Below the pieces are notes generated by a model. That model did no database searches and was not told the DNA's origin. It saw only the letters and a program-made list of their open reading frames with translations. Made by a program: the position numbers and the translations under genes. A stretch of DNA of 64,000 nucleotides from Heliomarina sp018223035 (GTDB lineage Bacteria; Pseudomonadota; Alphaproteobacteria; Rhodobacterales; Rhodobacteraceae): NCBI GenBank assembly GCA_018223035.1, contig JAAEZD010000004.1, positions 62,001 through 126,000 of the forward strand, given 5' to 3'. Below are positions 42,716 through 51,146 of the stretch, piece by piece (the stretch's first letter is position 1; every line of letters begins with the position of its first letter).

Positions 42716-43549
42716 ATGAAGATCCGAGGTCTTCTTGTCGCCGCGCTGGTTCTGGTCGCTCCGGTTCCCGCACTCGCGCAGGACCGCGAACAGACGCTTG
42801 CCGATATCCGGCAGGAGCTGAACGTGCTTTACGTCGAGATGCAGAAGCTCAAGCGCGAGATGTCGACGACCGGCGCGCCGAGTGCGACGGTGACTGGCTC
42901 GTCCGTGCTTGACCGGGTGGCATCCATGGAGGCCGAGCTTCAGCGGCTGACGTCGCATACCGAGGAACTGACCAACCGGGTGAACCGGATCGTTGCGGAC
43001 GGGACCAACCGGATCGGCGATCTGGAATTTCGTCTGGTCGAGCTTGAAGGCGGCGATCTGTCCAAGCTGGGCGAGACCACGACACTGGGCGGCCCGACCG
43101 AAACCGTGCAGCCCTCGGCGGTGACGCCGCCGCCTGCCTCGGACGGGGTCCTGACGACCGAACTGGCCGTGAGCGAGCGCACCGATTTCGAAAACGCCAG
43201 CAAGGCGCTGGACGAAGGCGATTTCCAGAAGGCAGCGCAACTGTTCGCCGGGTTCAACCAGACCTATCCGGGCAGCCCGCTGGCCGCGCAGGCCGAGCTG
43301 AAACGCGGCAAAGCACTGGATGGCGTGGGCGATACGCGCGAAGCGGCGCGGGCCTATCTGGCCAGTTTCAGCGCGGATTCTGCCGGATCGGTGGCGCCGA
43401 GTGCGCTGTTCGAACTGGGCGCGGCGCTGGGCCGGTTGCAACAGACGGAACAGGCCTGCATCACGCTGGGCGAGGTCGGCACGCGGTTTCCGGGGGATCC
43501 CGCGGTCGCTTCGGCGCAGTCGGAAATGGCCAAGCTGGGCTGTTCTTGA
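42716..43549 (+). CDS. cpoB: Cell division coordinator CpoB (YbgF)
   Basis: A 277-residue periplasmic protein with a signal peptide (MKIRGLLVAALVLVAPVPALA), an N-terminal trimerising coiled coil (LADIRQELNVLYVEMQKLKR) and a C-terminal TPR region (FENASKALDEGDFQKAAQLF, AQAELKRGKALDGVGDTREA). CpoB coordinates Tol-Pal with peptidoglycan synthesis. It overlaps tilS by 4 bases at its end (TTGA), an unusual coupling of an envelope gene with a tRNA-modification gene. Confidence 0.95.
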   Translation: MKIRGLLVAALVLVAPVPALAQDREQTLADIRQELNVLYVEMQKLKREMSTTGAPSATVTGSSVLDRVASMEAELQRLTSHTEELTNRVNRIVADGTNRIGDLEFRLVELEGGDLSKLGETTTLGGPTETVQPSAVTPPPASDGVLTTELAVSERTDFENASKALDEGDFQKAAQLFAGFNQTYPGSPLAAQAELKRGKALDGVGDTREAARAYLASFSADSAGSVAPSALFELGAALGRLQQTEQACITLGEVGTRFPGDPAVASAQSEMAKLGCS

Positions 43550-44796
43550 CCGAAAGCGATGCGGTGATCCTGCGGGCGCTGGAAACCGCACTCGCAGATC
43601 AATCTCTTGAAAAACTGGGTGTCGCCGTATCCGGCGGCAGCGATTCAACCGCGCTTTTGTATGGGCTGCAGGCGGTTCTGGGCGACCGGGTGCAGCTTTA
43701 CGTCGCGACGGTGGACCACGGGTTGCGGCCCGAGGCGGCAGAAGAAGCGCAGGCCGTAGCGGCCAGCTCGGCTGCTCTCTCACTTACACATGACACGCTG
43801 AAATGGACCGGCTGGGACGGGGCGGGAAACCTGCAGGACCAAGCGCGGCGCGCGCGGTACGGTTTGCTGGCGGAGTGGGCCAGGGCGCATGGACTGGACG
43901 CGGTGGCGCTGGGGCATTCGGCGGACGATCAGGCGGAAACCCTGCTGATGCGGCTGGGGCGGTCCTCGGGGATCGATGGTTTGTCGGGTATGGCCCCGGT
44001 GCGGGAGGTCGACGGCGTCCGATTTCTGCGGCCGCTGCTTGGGGTGACGCGGGCAGAGTTGCGCGCCTATCTTACCGGGCGCGGGATCGGCTGGATCGAT
44101 GATCCGAGCAACGAGAACGAAAACTTTACCCGAATCCGCGCGCGTCGGGCGCTGGTTGAGCTGGACGATCTTGGAATTTCCGCGCGGGGACTGGCTGACG
44201 TAGCGGCAAATCTGGCGGAAGCCCGCGAGGCGTTGGACTATTTCGCACATGATGCCGCTTGTGCGCTGGTGCGGATCGACGGGGGCGATGTGCTTGTCGA
44301 TCTCTCGGGGTTCGTCCAGTTGCCCGCCGAAACACAACGGCGTTTGCTGGTGCATGCCCTTGGCTGGATCAACCAGCGCGCTTATCCGCCGCGCCGCGCG
44401 CCGGTGGGCGACGCGCTTGTTGCCATTGCAGAAGAGCGACCTGTCACGCTGGCGGGATGCCGGGTTCTCCACGGGGGCGACAGCTTTCGGATTTGTCGCG
44501 AGTTCAACGCGGTACGCGATGAAGTTTGTGCGGTTGACGGGCTTTGGGACGGGCGCTGGCGGATCACCGGTGACGCGCTTGAGGGGGGCGAGATTCGTCC
44601 CCTTGGCGAGGCGGGGCTGGCGCAATGCCCGACGTGGCGTGAAACGGGGCGTCCCCATGCCGCACTGATCGCGACACCGGCGCTCTGGCAGGGGAGTGAA
44701 CTCGTCGCGGCCCCGCTTGCCGGGGCGGGCGGTTCTTGGCGCGCTGATCTGTCGTCTGGCGCCGACTCGTTTTATACGACACTATTATCGCATTGA
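43546..44796 (+). CDS. tilS: tRNA(Ile)-lysidine synthetase
   Basis: A 416-residue enzyme that uses ATP and lysine to modify the wobble C34 of tRNA-Ile2 to lysidine, changing its codon from AUG to AUA. The PP-loop SGGSDS is at about 29-34, with VDHGLRPEAAEEA and GHSADDQAETLLMRLGR after it, as expected. DDPSNENENFTRIRARR is a family marker. The start is TTG at 43546, overlapping the cpoB stop. The protein is essential in bacteria that need AUA decoding. Confidence 0.95.
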   Translation: MTESDAVILRALETALADQSLEKLGVAVSGGSDSTALLYGLQAVLGDRVQLYVATVDHGLRPEAAEEAQAVAASSAALSLTHDTLKWTGWDGAGNLQDQARRARYGLLAEWARAHGLDAVALGHSADDQAETLLMRLGRSSGIDGLSGMAPVREVDGVRFLRPLLGVTRAELRAYLTGRGIGWIDDPSNENENFTRIRARRALVELDDLGISARGLADVAANLAEAREALDYFAHDAACALVRIDGGDVLVDLSGFVQLPAETQRRLLVHALGWINQRAYPPRRAPVGDALVAIAEERPVTLAGCRVLHGGDSFRICREFNAVRDEVCAVDGLWDGRWRITGDALEGGEIRPLGEAGLAQCPTWRETGRPHAALIATPALWQGSELVAAPLAGAGGSWRADLSSGADSFYTTLLSH

Positions 44797-44875
44797 ATCT
44801 GGCCCGTTCATCTCTATTTTAAGTCGGAAGCCAAAGCCCTGCGAAACTTGCGGGGCAAAACGAGGAGAGTTCCCT

Positions 44876-46795
44876 TTGGGCAATGCACGCAACATCGCGT
44901 TCTGGGTCGTTCTGTTTCTGCTGATTCTTGCCCTGTTCAACCTGTTCAACGGGCCGGGCGGCACCTTGCAGAGCCGCGAAATCACCTATTCCGACTTTGT
45001 GACGGCGGTGGAATCCGGCGAGGTCAGCCAGGCGACGCTGGATGGAGAGCAGATCCGTTTCCGCGGTGCGGGTAACGAAGACTACGTAACGATCAAGCCG
45101 GAAGATGCTGAAATCACGCAACTTCTGATCGAAAACGACATTCCGATCCGGGCCGAGAAACAGCAACAGTCGCTGTTCCAGTCCTTCCTGATCACCCTTT
45201 TGCCATTCCTGCTGTTGATCGGTGTCTGGGTTTATTTCATGAACCGGATGCAGGGCGGCGGCAAAGGCGGGGCCATGGGCTTTGGCAAGTCCAAGGCCAA
45301 GATGCTGACCGAGAAACATGGCCGTGTCACCTTTGACGACGTGGCCGGTATCGACGAGGCCAAGGAAGAGCTGGAAGAGATCGTCGAATTCCTGCGCAAC
45401 CCGCAGAAGTTCAGCCGACTCGGCGGCAAGATCCCGAAAGGCGCGCTGCTCGAGGGCCCTCCGGGTACCGGTAAGACGCTGCTCGCCCGTGCGATTGCGG
45501 GTGAGGCAGGTGTGCCGTTCTTTACTATCTCGGGTTCTGACTTTGTCGAGATGTTCGTCGGTGTCGGTGCAAGCCGTGTCCGCGACATGTTCGAACAGGC
45601 GAAGAAAAACGCGCCTTGTATCGTCTTTATCGATGAAATCGACGCTGTGGGTCGCCATCGTGGCGCCGGGTATGGCGGCGGCAATGACGAGCGTGAGCAG
45701 ACGCTCAACCAACTGCTCGTCGAGATGGACGGTTTCGAAGCCAACGAAGGTGTGATCATCATCGCGGCCACCAACCGTAAGGACGTTCTGGACCCGGCGC
45801 TGCTGCGTCCCGGCCGTTTTGACCGTCAGGTGACCGTCGGCAATCCCGACATCAAAGGCCGCGAAAAGATCCTTGGGGTTCATGCGCGCAAGACGCCGCT
45901 GGGTCCGGATGTGGATCTGCGGGTGATTGCCCGCGGGACGCCCGGTTTCTCGGGGGCCGATCTGGCGAACCTTGTGAACGAGGCGGCCCTGACCGCCGCG
46001 CGCCTGGGGCGTCGGTTCGTGGCGATGGTCGATTTCGAAAGCGCCAAGGACAAGATCATGATGGGCGCCGAGCGCCGGTCCATGGTGCTGACGCAGGACC
46101 AGAAGGAAAAGACCGCCTATCATGAAGCCGGTCACGCCATCGTGGGCATGAAGCTTCCCAAGTGCGATCCGGTCTACAAGGCCACGATCATTCCGCGCGG
46201 TGGTGCGCTTGGCATGGTGATGAGCCTGCCCGAGATGGACAAGCTGCAGATGTTCAAGGACGAATGCGAACAGCGCATCGCCATGACCATGGCAGGCAAG
46301 GCGGCCGAGATATTCAAGTACGGTGCTGCCGAAGTGTCCTCGGGTCCGGTGGGTGACATCATGCAGGCGAGCCAGCTCGCCCGGGCGATGGTCATGCGCT
46401 ATGGCATGTCGGACAAGGTCGGCAACATCGACTACCAGGAAGCGGCGGCAGGCTATTCGCCCAATGGCGGGGCCGGGGGCTTTTCGGTGTCGGCGGCGAC
46501 CAAGGAGCTGATCGAATCCGAGGTCAAGCGGATCATCGACGAAGGCTATGAAACAGCCCGCACCCTGATCGAGGAGAACCAGCAGGAGTTCGAATATCTT
46601 GCGCAGGGTCTGCTTGAGTACGAAACCCTGACCGGCGAGGAAATCCGCCGAGTCATGCGGGGCGAGCCGCCCACCACGGATGACGAGGATGACAACTCGG
46701 ATGCGGGTAATGCGCCCAGTGTCACGGCTATTCCGAAAACCAAGCCCAAGAAGTCGCCCCCCGAGGGCGGGCTGGAGCCGGAACCAAGCGCCTGA
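44876..46795 (+). CDS. ftsH: ATP-dependent zinc metalloprotease FtsH
   Basis: A 639-residue membrane AAA+ protease that degrades unstable membrane and cytoplasmic proteins. The N terminus has a membrane helix (NIAFWVVLFLLILALFNLF), a periplasmic loop, and a second helix (FLITLLPFLLLIGVWVYFM). Walker A is GPPGTGKT at about 197-204, Walker B has IVFIDEIDAVG, and the zinc site is HEAGH at about 415-419. The start is TTG at 44876, with CGAGGAGAG upstream. It ends in a low-complexity tail (KPKKSPPEGGLEPEPSA) and is followed by a strong terminator. Confidence 0.97.
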   Translation: MGNARNIAFWVVLFLLILALFNLFNGPGGTLQSREITYSDFVTAVESGEVSQATLDGEQIRFRGAGNEDYVTIKPEDAEITQLLIENDIPIRAEKQQQSLFQSFLITLLPFLLLIGVWVYFMNRMQGGGKGGAMGFGKSKAKMLTEKHGRVTFDDVAGIDEAKEELEEIVEFLRNPQKFSRLGGKIPKGALLEGPPGTGKTLLARAIAGEAGVPFFTISGSDFVEMFVGVGASRVRDMFEQAKKNAPCIVFIDEIDAVGRHRGAGYGGGNDEREQTLNQLLVEMDGFEANEGVIIIAATNRKDVLDPALLRPGRFDRQVTVGNPDIKGREKILGVHARKTPLGPDVDLRVIARGTPGFSGADLANLVNEAALTAARLGRRFVAMVDFESAKDKIMMGAERRSMVLTQDQKEKTAYHEAGHAIVGMKLPKCDPVYKATIIPRGGALGMVMSLPEMDKLQMFKDECEQRIAMTMAGKAAEIFKYGAAEVSSGPVGDIMQASQLARAMVMRYGMSDKVGNIDYQEAAAGYSPNGGAGGFSVSAATKELIESEVKRIIDEGYETARTLIEENQQEFEYLAQGLLEYETLTGEEIRRVMRGEPPTTDDEDDNSDAGNAPSVTAIPKTKPKKSPPEGGLEPEPSA

Positions 46796-46814
46796 CAGGC
46801 ATCGAAATGAAATA

Positions 46815-46842
46815 CGGCCGGGCATCACGCCCGGCCGTTTTT
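46815..46842 (+). terminator. Intrinsic terminator after ftsH
   Basis: CGGCCGGGC (46815-46823), loop ATCAC, GCCCGGCCG (46829-46837), then TTTTTG. A perfect 9-pair GC stem with U-tract, closing the ruvC-to-ftsH run. Confidence 0.95.
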
Positions 46843-47029
46843 GTTTGCACCGTCTTTCAAGTTCTACCAAGGTCACCTGCTACGGGCAGCGCAAGGGTAC
46901 TCTTGCAGCGGTTGGACCGCAGGGTTTGGCAGGTGCCAGTCGGGCCATGACGCCGAGGTGCCGCCATGGCGCAGCTTTGGCCGGAACAGCGTATGACTTC
47001 TGCTCCAATCCCCCCGCCCGGGATCTCGA

Positions 47030-47554
47030 TCAGGGGTTAAGGGTCAGGTTGCATTCCTTGGCGGCTTCGACAGCGGCAGCGCCTCCTGACAGGTCAAATA
47101 CGACGGACATTTCGGCACCGTCTTCAAAGACGACCACCTCCTTGGCGACGGTCGCACCCTCGGCAAAGCTGAGATCGTCCGCCTTGATATAGGTGCCGGT
47201 ATATTCGACCCCCTCACGGGTGTTACGGCGCGGCACGACAGTGACTTGCTCCTCTCCATTCACCTCAAGGAAGATCTCTTCCTTCTTGTTCTTGTGCTCT
47301 TCGGGCAAGGGCATGAAGACACCAAGATAGGCGTGATTGTGATCTTTGGTCAGCCCGACCTGAACCGCGTTGCGGTTGGCGTCGAACTTTTCGATCAGGC
47401 AGGTCTGGCGTTCGTTATCGACAAAGATGATCCAGTCGCCGGATTTGCCCCATTCGGTAAAGCCGTCATTTCCGGGGGGCACGGCATCCTGTGCGCTTGC
47501 GATGGGTGCGGCGAGCAGGCCCGATAACAGAGTCAATATCTTGGCGGTTCTCAT
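47030..47554 (-). CDS. Secreted protein, weakly IalB-like
   Basis: A 174-residue protein with a signal peptide (MRTAKILTLLSGLLAAPIASA). The mature domain includes GDWIIFVDNERQTCLIEKFD, GVFMPLPEEHKNKKEEIFLE, and TYIKADDLSFAEGA, ending with ECNLTLNP. The pattern recalls invasion-associated locus B proteins in which a GDW motif and two cysteines are common, but the similarity is weak and no function should be inferred. It is a single minus-strand gene facing the ftsH terminator. Confidence 0.7.
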   Translation of the reverse strand: MRTAKILTLLSGLLAAPIASAQDAVPPGNDGFTEWGKSGDWIIFVDNERQTCLIEKFDANRNAVQVGLTKDHNHAYLGVFMPLPEEHKNKKEEIFLEVNGEEQVTVVPRRNTREGVEYTGTYIKADDLSFAEGATVAKEVVVFEDGAEMSVVFDLSGGAAAVEAAKECNLTLNP

Positions 47555-47664
47555 GAAAGTCCTCCTTCAGATCAAGTAGAAGCGTGGCAGCACATCGGCC
47601 CCGTACAATCATAGGCTGTATAAAATTTTAAATGCAACAGCTTAGGTTGATTTTTGCCGGGGAT

Positions 47665-47689
47665 ACTCGCCTTAAGCGAGTGATCGCTT
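47665..47689. promoter_or_regulatory. Two mutually exclusive overlapping hairpins
   Basis: ACTCGC (47665-47670) pairs with GCGAGT (47676-47681). An alternative stem pairs AAGCGA (47674-47679) with TCGCTT (47684-47689). The two compete for 47676-47679, as in an RNA switch. They lie 137-161 bases upstream of the methyltransferase gene. Confidence 0.45.
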
Positions 47690-47697
47690 ACATCCGG

Positions 47698-47729
47698 GCC
47701 GGGCAATGGCAGGCAAGAGCCTGTCCGGC
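47698..47729. promoter_or_regulatory. Nested hairpin GCCGG/CAGGC-AAGA-GCCTG/CCGGC
   Basis: CAGGC (47710-47714) and GCCTG (47719-47723) form an inner stem with an AAGA loop. GCCGG (47698-47702) and CCGGC (47725-47729) form an outer stem. No U-tract follows, so it is not a classic terminator. Confidence 0.45.
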
Positions 47730-47825
47730 GGTGCCTCCGTTTGATGTTTTGGGGTGGCTCCGGCGCTCATGTCGCGGCATACAAGAGGCTGGTTGACCTG
47801 TACCCGAGACAGACAAGGGAGCCAC

Positions 47826-48602
47826 ATGGCAGATACAGACTGGAACCCCGAGAGCTATGGCCGTTTCGCCAGTCTGCGGCTTCGTCCGGCGCTGGACCTC
47901 TTGATGCGGGTCGGAGACCTGCCCGAAGGGGATATCTGCGATCTGGGCTGCGGCGCGGGGGCGATGGGGCTGATCCTGATGTCGCGTTACGACGGGCGAC
48001 GGATCGTCGGTATCGATTCTTCTCAGGCGATGCTGGAAAAGGCACGCGGGACCGGCGGTTATGACGAGCTGATCGAAGCCGATATCGCGCAGTGGGTGCC
48101 GGAAAACCCGCCCGCGCTGATATTTTCAAATTCGGTTCTGCATTGGCTGCCAGCGCATGGGCAGCTCTTGCCGCGGCTGGCCGGTCTGCTTGCGCCGGGC
48201 GGAACGCTGGCGGTGCAGGTGCCACATCAGAACCGGGCGCCGTCCCATCGGCTTTGGCACGATCTGGCGGAACAACTGTTCCCGGGCCGTTTTGATCCGG
48301 GATCGGGCCCCGGCGTGCTGGAGCCGGTGGATTACCATCGCGTCCTTTCCCCGCTGGGCGATGTGGCGCTTTGGGAGACCGAGTTCTACCAGCAATTGCC
48401 CGCTGCGGACGATGGCCACCCGGTGCGCCATTTCACGTCTTCGACCTATGCGCGGCCCGTCTTGCAGGTGCTGGACGAGGCTGAGACCGCGCGACTGGTC
48501 GAACGCTATGACACGGCGATGGAAACGGCCTATCCGCTGGCATCCGATGGCAGCGTCCTGTTCCCGTTCCGCCGTTTGTTTTTTATCCTGACCGTTAGAT
48601 GA
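47826..48602 (+). CDS. SAM-dependent methyltransferase, trans-aconitate methyltransferase-like
   Basis: A 258-residue class I methyltransferase. Motif I is ICDLGCGAGAMGLILMSRY, followed by the acidic RIVGIDSSQAMLEKA, and motif IV is ALIFSNSVLHWLPAHG. The HWLP motif and the start WNPESYGRFASLRLRPALDL are typical of trans-aconitate 2-methyltransferase (Tam) relatives, so that is the best call. The ATG at 47826 has AGGGAGCCAC upstream. A 271-base leader with hairpins precedes it. Confidence 0.85.
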   Translation: MADTDWNPESYGRFASLRLRPALDLLMRVGDLPEGDICDLGCGAGAMGLILMSRYDGRRIVGIDSSQAMLEKARGTGGYDELIEADIAQWVPENPPALIFSNSVLHWLPAHGQLLPRLAGLLAPGGTLAVQVPHQNRAPSHRLWHDLAEQLFPGRFDPGSGPGVLEPVDYHRVLSPLGDVALWETEFYQQLPAADDGHPVRHFTSSTYARPVLQVLDEAETARLVERYDTAMETAYPLASDGSVLFPFRRLFFILTVR

Positions 48603-48635
48603 GACGCCGGTGGCGTCGCCTGTGAAAGTCCTGAC

Positions 48636-49220
48636 ATGCCTGTACTGATCGAATCCGAATATCGCGCCGAAGTGGTCTGGTTGGGCCATGTACCCGGAGA
48701 CCGGGAGAGCCTGCGCGCCGACGCGGTGGACCGTCTGGACCTCGGCTTTGCCGGAGACGAAGGCGCACGGCATGAGGGCGTCAACCGTGCCTCGTGTACG
48801 CGGGTCAAGAACCTGTACCCGGTCGGTACCGAGATCAGGAACGTGCGCCAGCTGTCGATCCTTTCCGAGGAAGAACTGGCGGTGATCGCCGACAAGATGA
48901 AGCTAAATTCGCTTGATCCGGGTCTGGTCGGCGCGTCGATGATCCTGCGCGGTATTCCCGATTTCACCTATGTACCGCCATCTTCTCGCCTGCAGGCGGA
49001 GTCGGGTCTGACGCTGACCATCGACATGGAAAACCGTCCCTGCGTGTTGCCGGGTCGTGAGATCGAGGCGGTCGAGCCCGGGCATGGCACGGCTTTCAAG
49101 CGGGCGGCGACGAACCGGCGGGGCGTGACCGCCTGGGTCGAGCGTCCGGGCGATATCCGGGTCGGTGAAACGCTGACGCTGTTCCTGCCCGATCAGCGCG
49201 CCTGGGCGCCGAAGGGCTGA
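48636..49220 (+). CDS. MOSC domain-containing protein
   Basis: A 194-residue protein with a MOSC (MOCO sulfurase C-terminal) domain. Markers are VNRASCTRVKNLYPVGTEIR, where the cysteine would bind the sulfur or cofactor, then LDPGLVGASMILRGIPDFTY, a late VLPGREIEAVEPG and WVERPGDIRVGETLTLFLP. MOSC domains carry or transfer sulfur to cofactors. It follows the methyltransferase by 33 bases. No molybdoenzyme gene is nearby except the NuoE-NuoF fusion at 10-12 kb, and a link is not shown. Confidence 0.85.
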   Translation: MPVLIESEYRAEVVWLGHVPGDRESLRADAVDRLDLGFAGDEGARHEGVNRASCTRVKNLYPVGTEIRNVRQLSILSEEELAVIADKMKLNSLDPGLVGASMILRGIPDFTYVPPSSRLQAESGLTLTIDMENRPCVLPGREIEAVEPGHGTAFKRAATNRRGVTAWVERPGDIRVGETLTLFLPDQRAWAPKG

Positions 49221-49317
49221 GCCTGGCTGTTGCCGGGGTCATGGCGTTCCGATCAGGTGCGCGGCGCTTCGGATAGGGAACGTACAGAACGGGACGGGGG
49301 AGAAAGCGCCGGAAATT

Positions 49318-49358
49318 CCGCTGAGCTGGCGCTCATCAACTTGTAAGAAAATCAGCGG
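49318..49358 (+). promoter_or_regulatory. Inverted repeat in the fhs leader
   Basis: CCGCTGA (49318-49324) pairs with TCAGCGG (49352-49358). An alternative GAGC-TGGC-GCTC hairpin shares bases with the 5' arm, and a CGGAA-A-TTCCG palindrome (49310-49320) overlaps the same arm. The element ends 35 bases before the fhs start. Confidence 0.45.
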
Positions 49359-49392
49359 ACGATAACACCGATAATATCCTGGGGAATTCGCA

Positions 49393-51069
49393 ATGACATA
49401 CAAGACCGACATCGAAATCGCGCGAGACGCACAGAAGCGTCCGATCCAGGACATAGGTGAAAAGCTGGGCATCCCGACGGAGGCATTGCTGCCCTACGGG
49501 CATGACAAGGCGAAGGTCAGTCAGGATTTCATCCAGTCGCTTGACGGGCGCGAGAACGGCAAGCTGATCCTTGTTACCGCCGTCAACCCGACCCCGGCGG
49601 GCGAGGGTAAGACGACGACCACCGTGGGCTTGGGCGACGGGCTGAACCGGATCGGCAAAAAGGCGGCGGTTTGCATCCGCGAAGCCTCGCTGGGGCCGAA
49701 CTTCGGGATGAAGGGCGGGGCAGCCGGGGGCGGCTATGCACAGATCGTTCCAATGGAAGAGATGAACCTGCATTTCACCGGCGATTTCCACGCGATCACC
49801 TCGGCGCATAACCTGCTGGCGGCGATGATCGACAACCATATCTACTGGGGCAATGCGCTGGATATCGATACCCGAAGGGTGGTCTGGCGGCGCGTTGTCG
49901 ACATGAATGACCGGGCGCTGCGGCAGGTGAATGTCTCGCTTGGCGGCGTGTCGAACGGGTTCCCGCGTGAGGATGGCTATGACATCACCGTGGCCTCCGA
50001 GGTCATGGCGATCCTGTGTCTGGCGCGGGATCTGCCAGATCTGCAGGAGCGGCTTGGGCGGATGATCGTCGCCTATCGCCGGGACAAGACGCCGGTCTAT
50101 TGCCGCGACATCAAGGCCGATGGTGCGATGACGGTATTGCTGAAGGATGCGATGCAGCCGAACCTTGTTCAGACGCTCGAGAATAACCCCGCCTTTGTGC
50201 ATGGCGGGCCGTTCGCGAATATCGCCCATGGCTGTAATTCGGTGATTGCGACGACGACCGCGCTTCGGCTTGCGGATTACGTGGTGACCGAAGCCGGGTT
50301 CGGGGCCGATCTGGGGGCGGAGAAGTTCCTCAATATCAAGTGCCGCAAGGCCGGGCTGGCACCGTCCTGCGTGGTGCTGGTGGCGACGGCGCGGGCGATG
50401 AAGATGAACGGCGGTGTCGCCAAGGACGATCTTGGTCCGGAGAACGTGGCCGCTGTTCTCGCCGGGTGCAGCAACCTTGGGCGCCATATCGAGAACCTCG
50501 GGCAGTTCGGAGTACCGGTGGTCGTGGCGATCAACCACTTCGTCACCGATACCGAGGCCGAGGTCGAAGCGGTAAAGGGCTTTGTCTCGTCGTTGGGCGC
50601 CGAGGCGGTATTGTCGCGGCACTGGGAACTGGGCTCGGAAGGCTCGGCCGATCTGGCCGCGAAAGTGGTCGAAGTGATCGACCGGGGCGAGGCCGATTTC
50701 GCGCCGCTTTATCCGGACGAGATGTCTCTGGCGGACAAGATCACCTCTGTTGCCACTCGTATCTATCGCGCCGACGACGTGGTCATGTCACTGGCGGTGA
50801 AACGTCAGCTGGAAGCCTGGGAGGCACAAGGATATGGTGATCTGCCGGTTTGCATGGCCAAGACGCAATACAGTTTTACAACCGATCCGACCCAGCGCGG
50901 CGCGCCGAGCGGGTTCAGCGTGCCGGTGCGCGAAGTGCGCCTGAGCGCGGGGGCCGGGTTTGTCGTGGCGATCTGCGGCGAGATCATGACGATGCCGGGC
51001 CTGCCGCGCCAGCCGGCCGCCGAAACGATCCGGCTGAACGCCGAGGGGCAGATCGAGGGATTGTTCTGA
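49393..51069 (+). CDS. fhs: Formate--tetrahydrofolate ligase
   Basis: A 558-residue enzyme that makes 10-formyl-THF from formate, THF and ATP. The P-loop is TPAGEGKTTTTVGLGDGL at about 64-81. It is followed by EASLGPNFGMKGGAAGGGYA, HFTGDFHAITSAHNLLAA and TEAGFGADLGAEKFLNIKC, all diagnostic. Length matches the family. It begins after a 172-base leader with palindromes and is followed by folD, so the two make the formyl and methenyl/methylene steps of one-carbon metabolism together. Confidence 0.97.
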   Translation: MTYKTDIEIARDAQKRPIQDIGEKLGIPTEALLPYGHDKAKVSQDFIQSLDGRENGKLILVTAVNPTPAGEGKTTTTVGLGDGLNRIGKKAAVCIREASLGPNFGMKGGAAGGGYAQIVPMEEMNLHFTGDFHAITSAHNLLAAMIDNHIYWGNALDIDTRRVVWRRVVDMNDRALRQVNVSLGGVSNGFPREDGYDITVASEVMAILCLARDLPDLQERLGRMIVAYRRDKTPVYCRDIKADGAMTVLLKDAMQPNLVQTLENNPAFVHGGPFANIAHGCNSVIATTTALRLADYVVTEAGFGADLGAEKFLNIKCRKAGLAPSCVVLVATARAMKMNGGVAKDDLGPENVAAVLAGCSNLGRHIENLGQFGVPVVVAINHFVTDTEAEVEAVKGFVSSLGAEAVLSRHWELGSEGSADLAAKVVEVIDRGEADFAPLYPDEMSLADKITSVATRIYRADDVVMSLAVKRQLEAWEAQGYGDLPVCMAKTQYSFTTDPTQRGAPSGFSVPVREVRLSAGAGFVVAICGEIMTMPGLPRQPAAETIRLNAEGQIEGLF

Positions 51070-51102
51070 CGCGGGCATCGCGCGGGGCGTGAGGTCGGGA
51101 CC

Positions 51103-51138
51103 GCCTCCGGCGGCCGTATTTGAAACGAGAAGAAGAAG
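51103..51138. repeat. Dispersed intergenic repeat, copy 3
   Basis: GCCTCCGGCGGCCGTATTTG followed by AAACGAGAAGAAGAAG. It resembles copy 2 (37315-37350) in head and tail, with a different middle, and like it ends near a gene start (folD at 51147). Confidence 0.6.
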
Positions 51139-51146
51139 GTGAGCGC

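Noticed and set aside
42026..43783. A 585-codon minus-strand open frame antisense to pal, cpoB and tilS
   Set aside because: It is an artefact of high GC at third codon positions of the plus-strand genes; it has no family-like sequence, while the plus strand carries complete Pal, CpoB and TilS motifs.
44819..46876. A 685-codon minus-strand open frame antisense to ftsH
   Set aside because: The ftsH gene on the plus strand is complete, with Walker and HEAGH motifs. The antisense protein is rich in H, R and D with no family pattern.
46843..47029. Possible small RNA or gene between the ftsH terminator and the IalB-like gene
   Set aside because: About 190 bases with no clear start, ribosome site or second terminator; nothing beyond unannotated spacer is supported.
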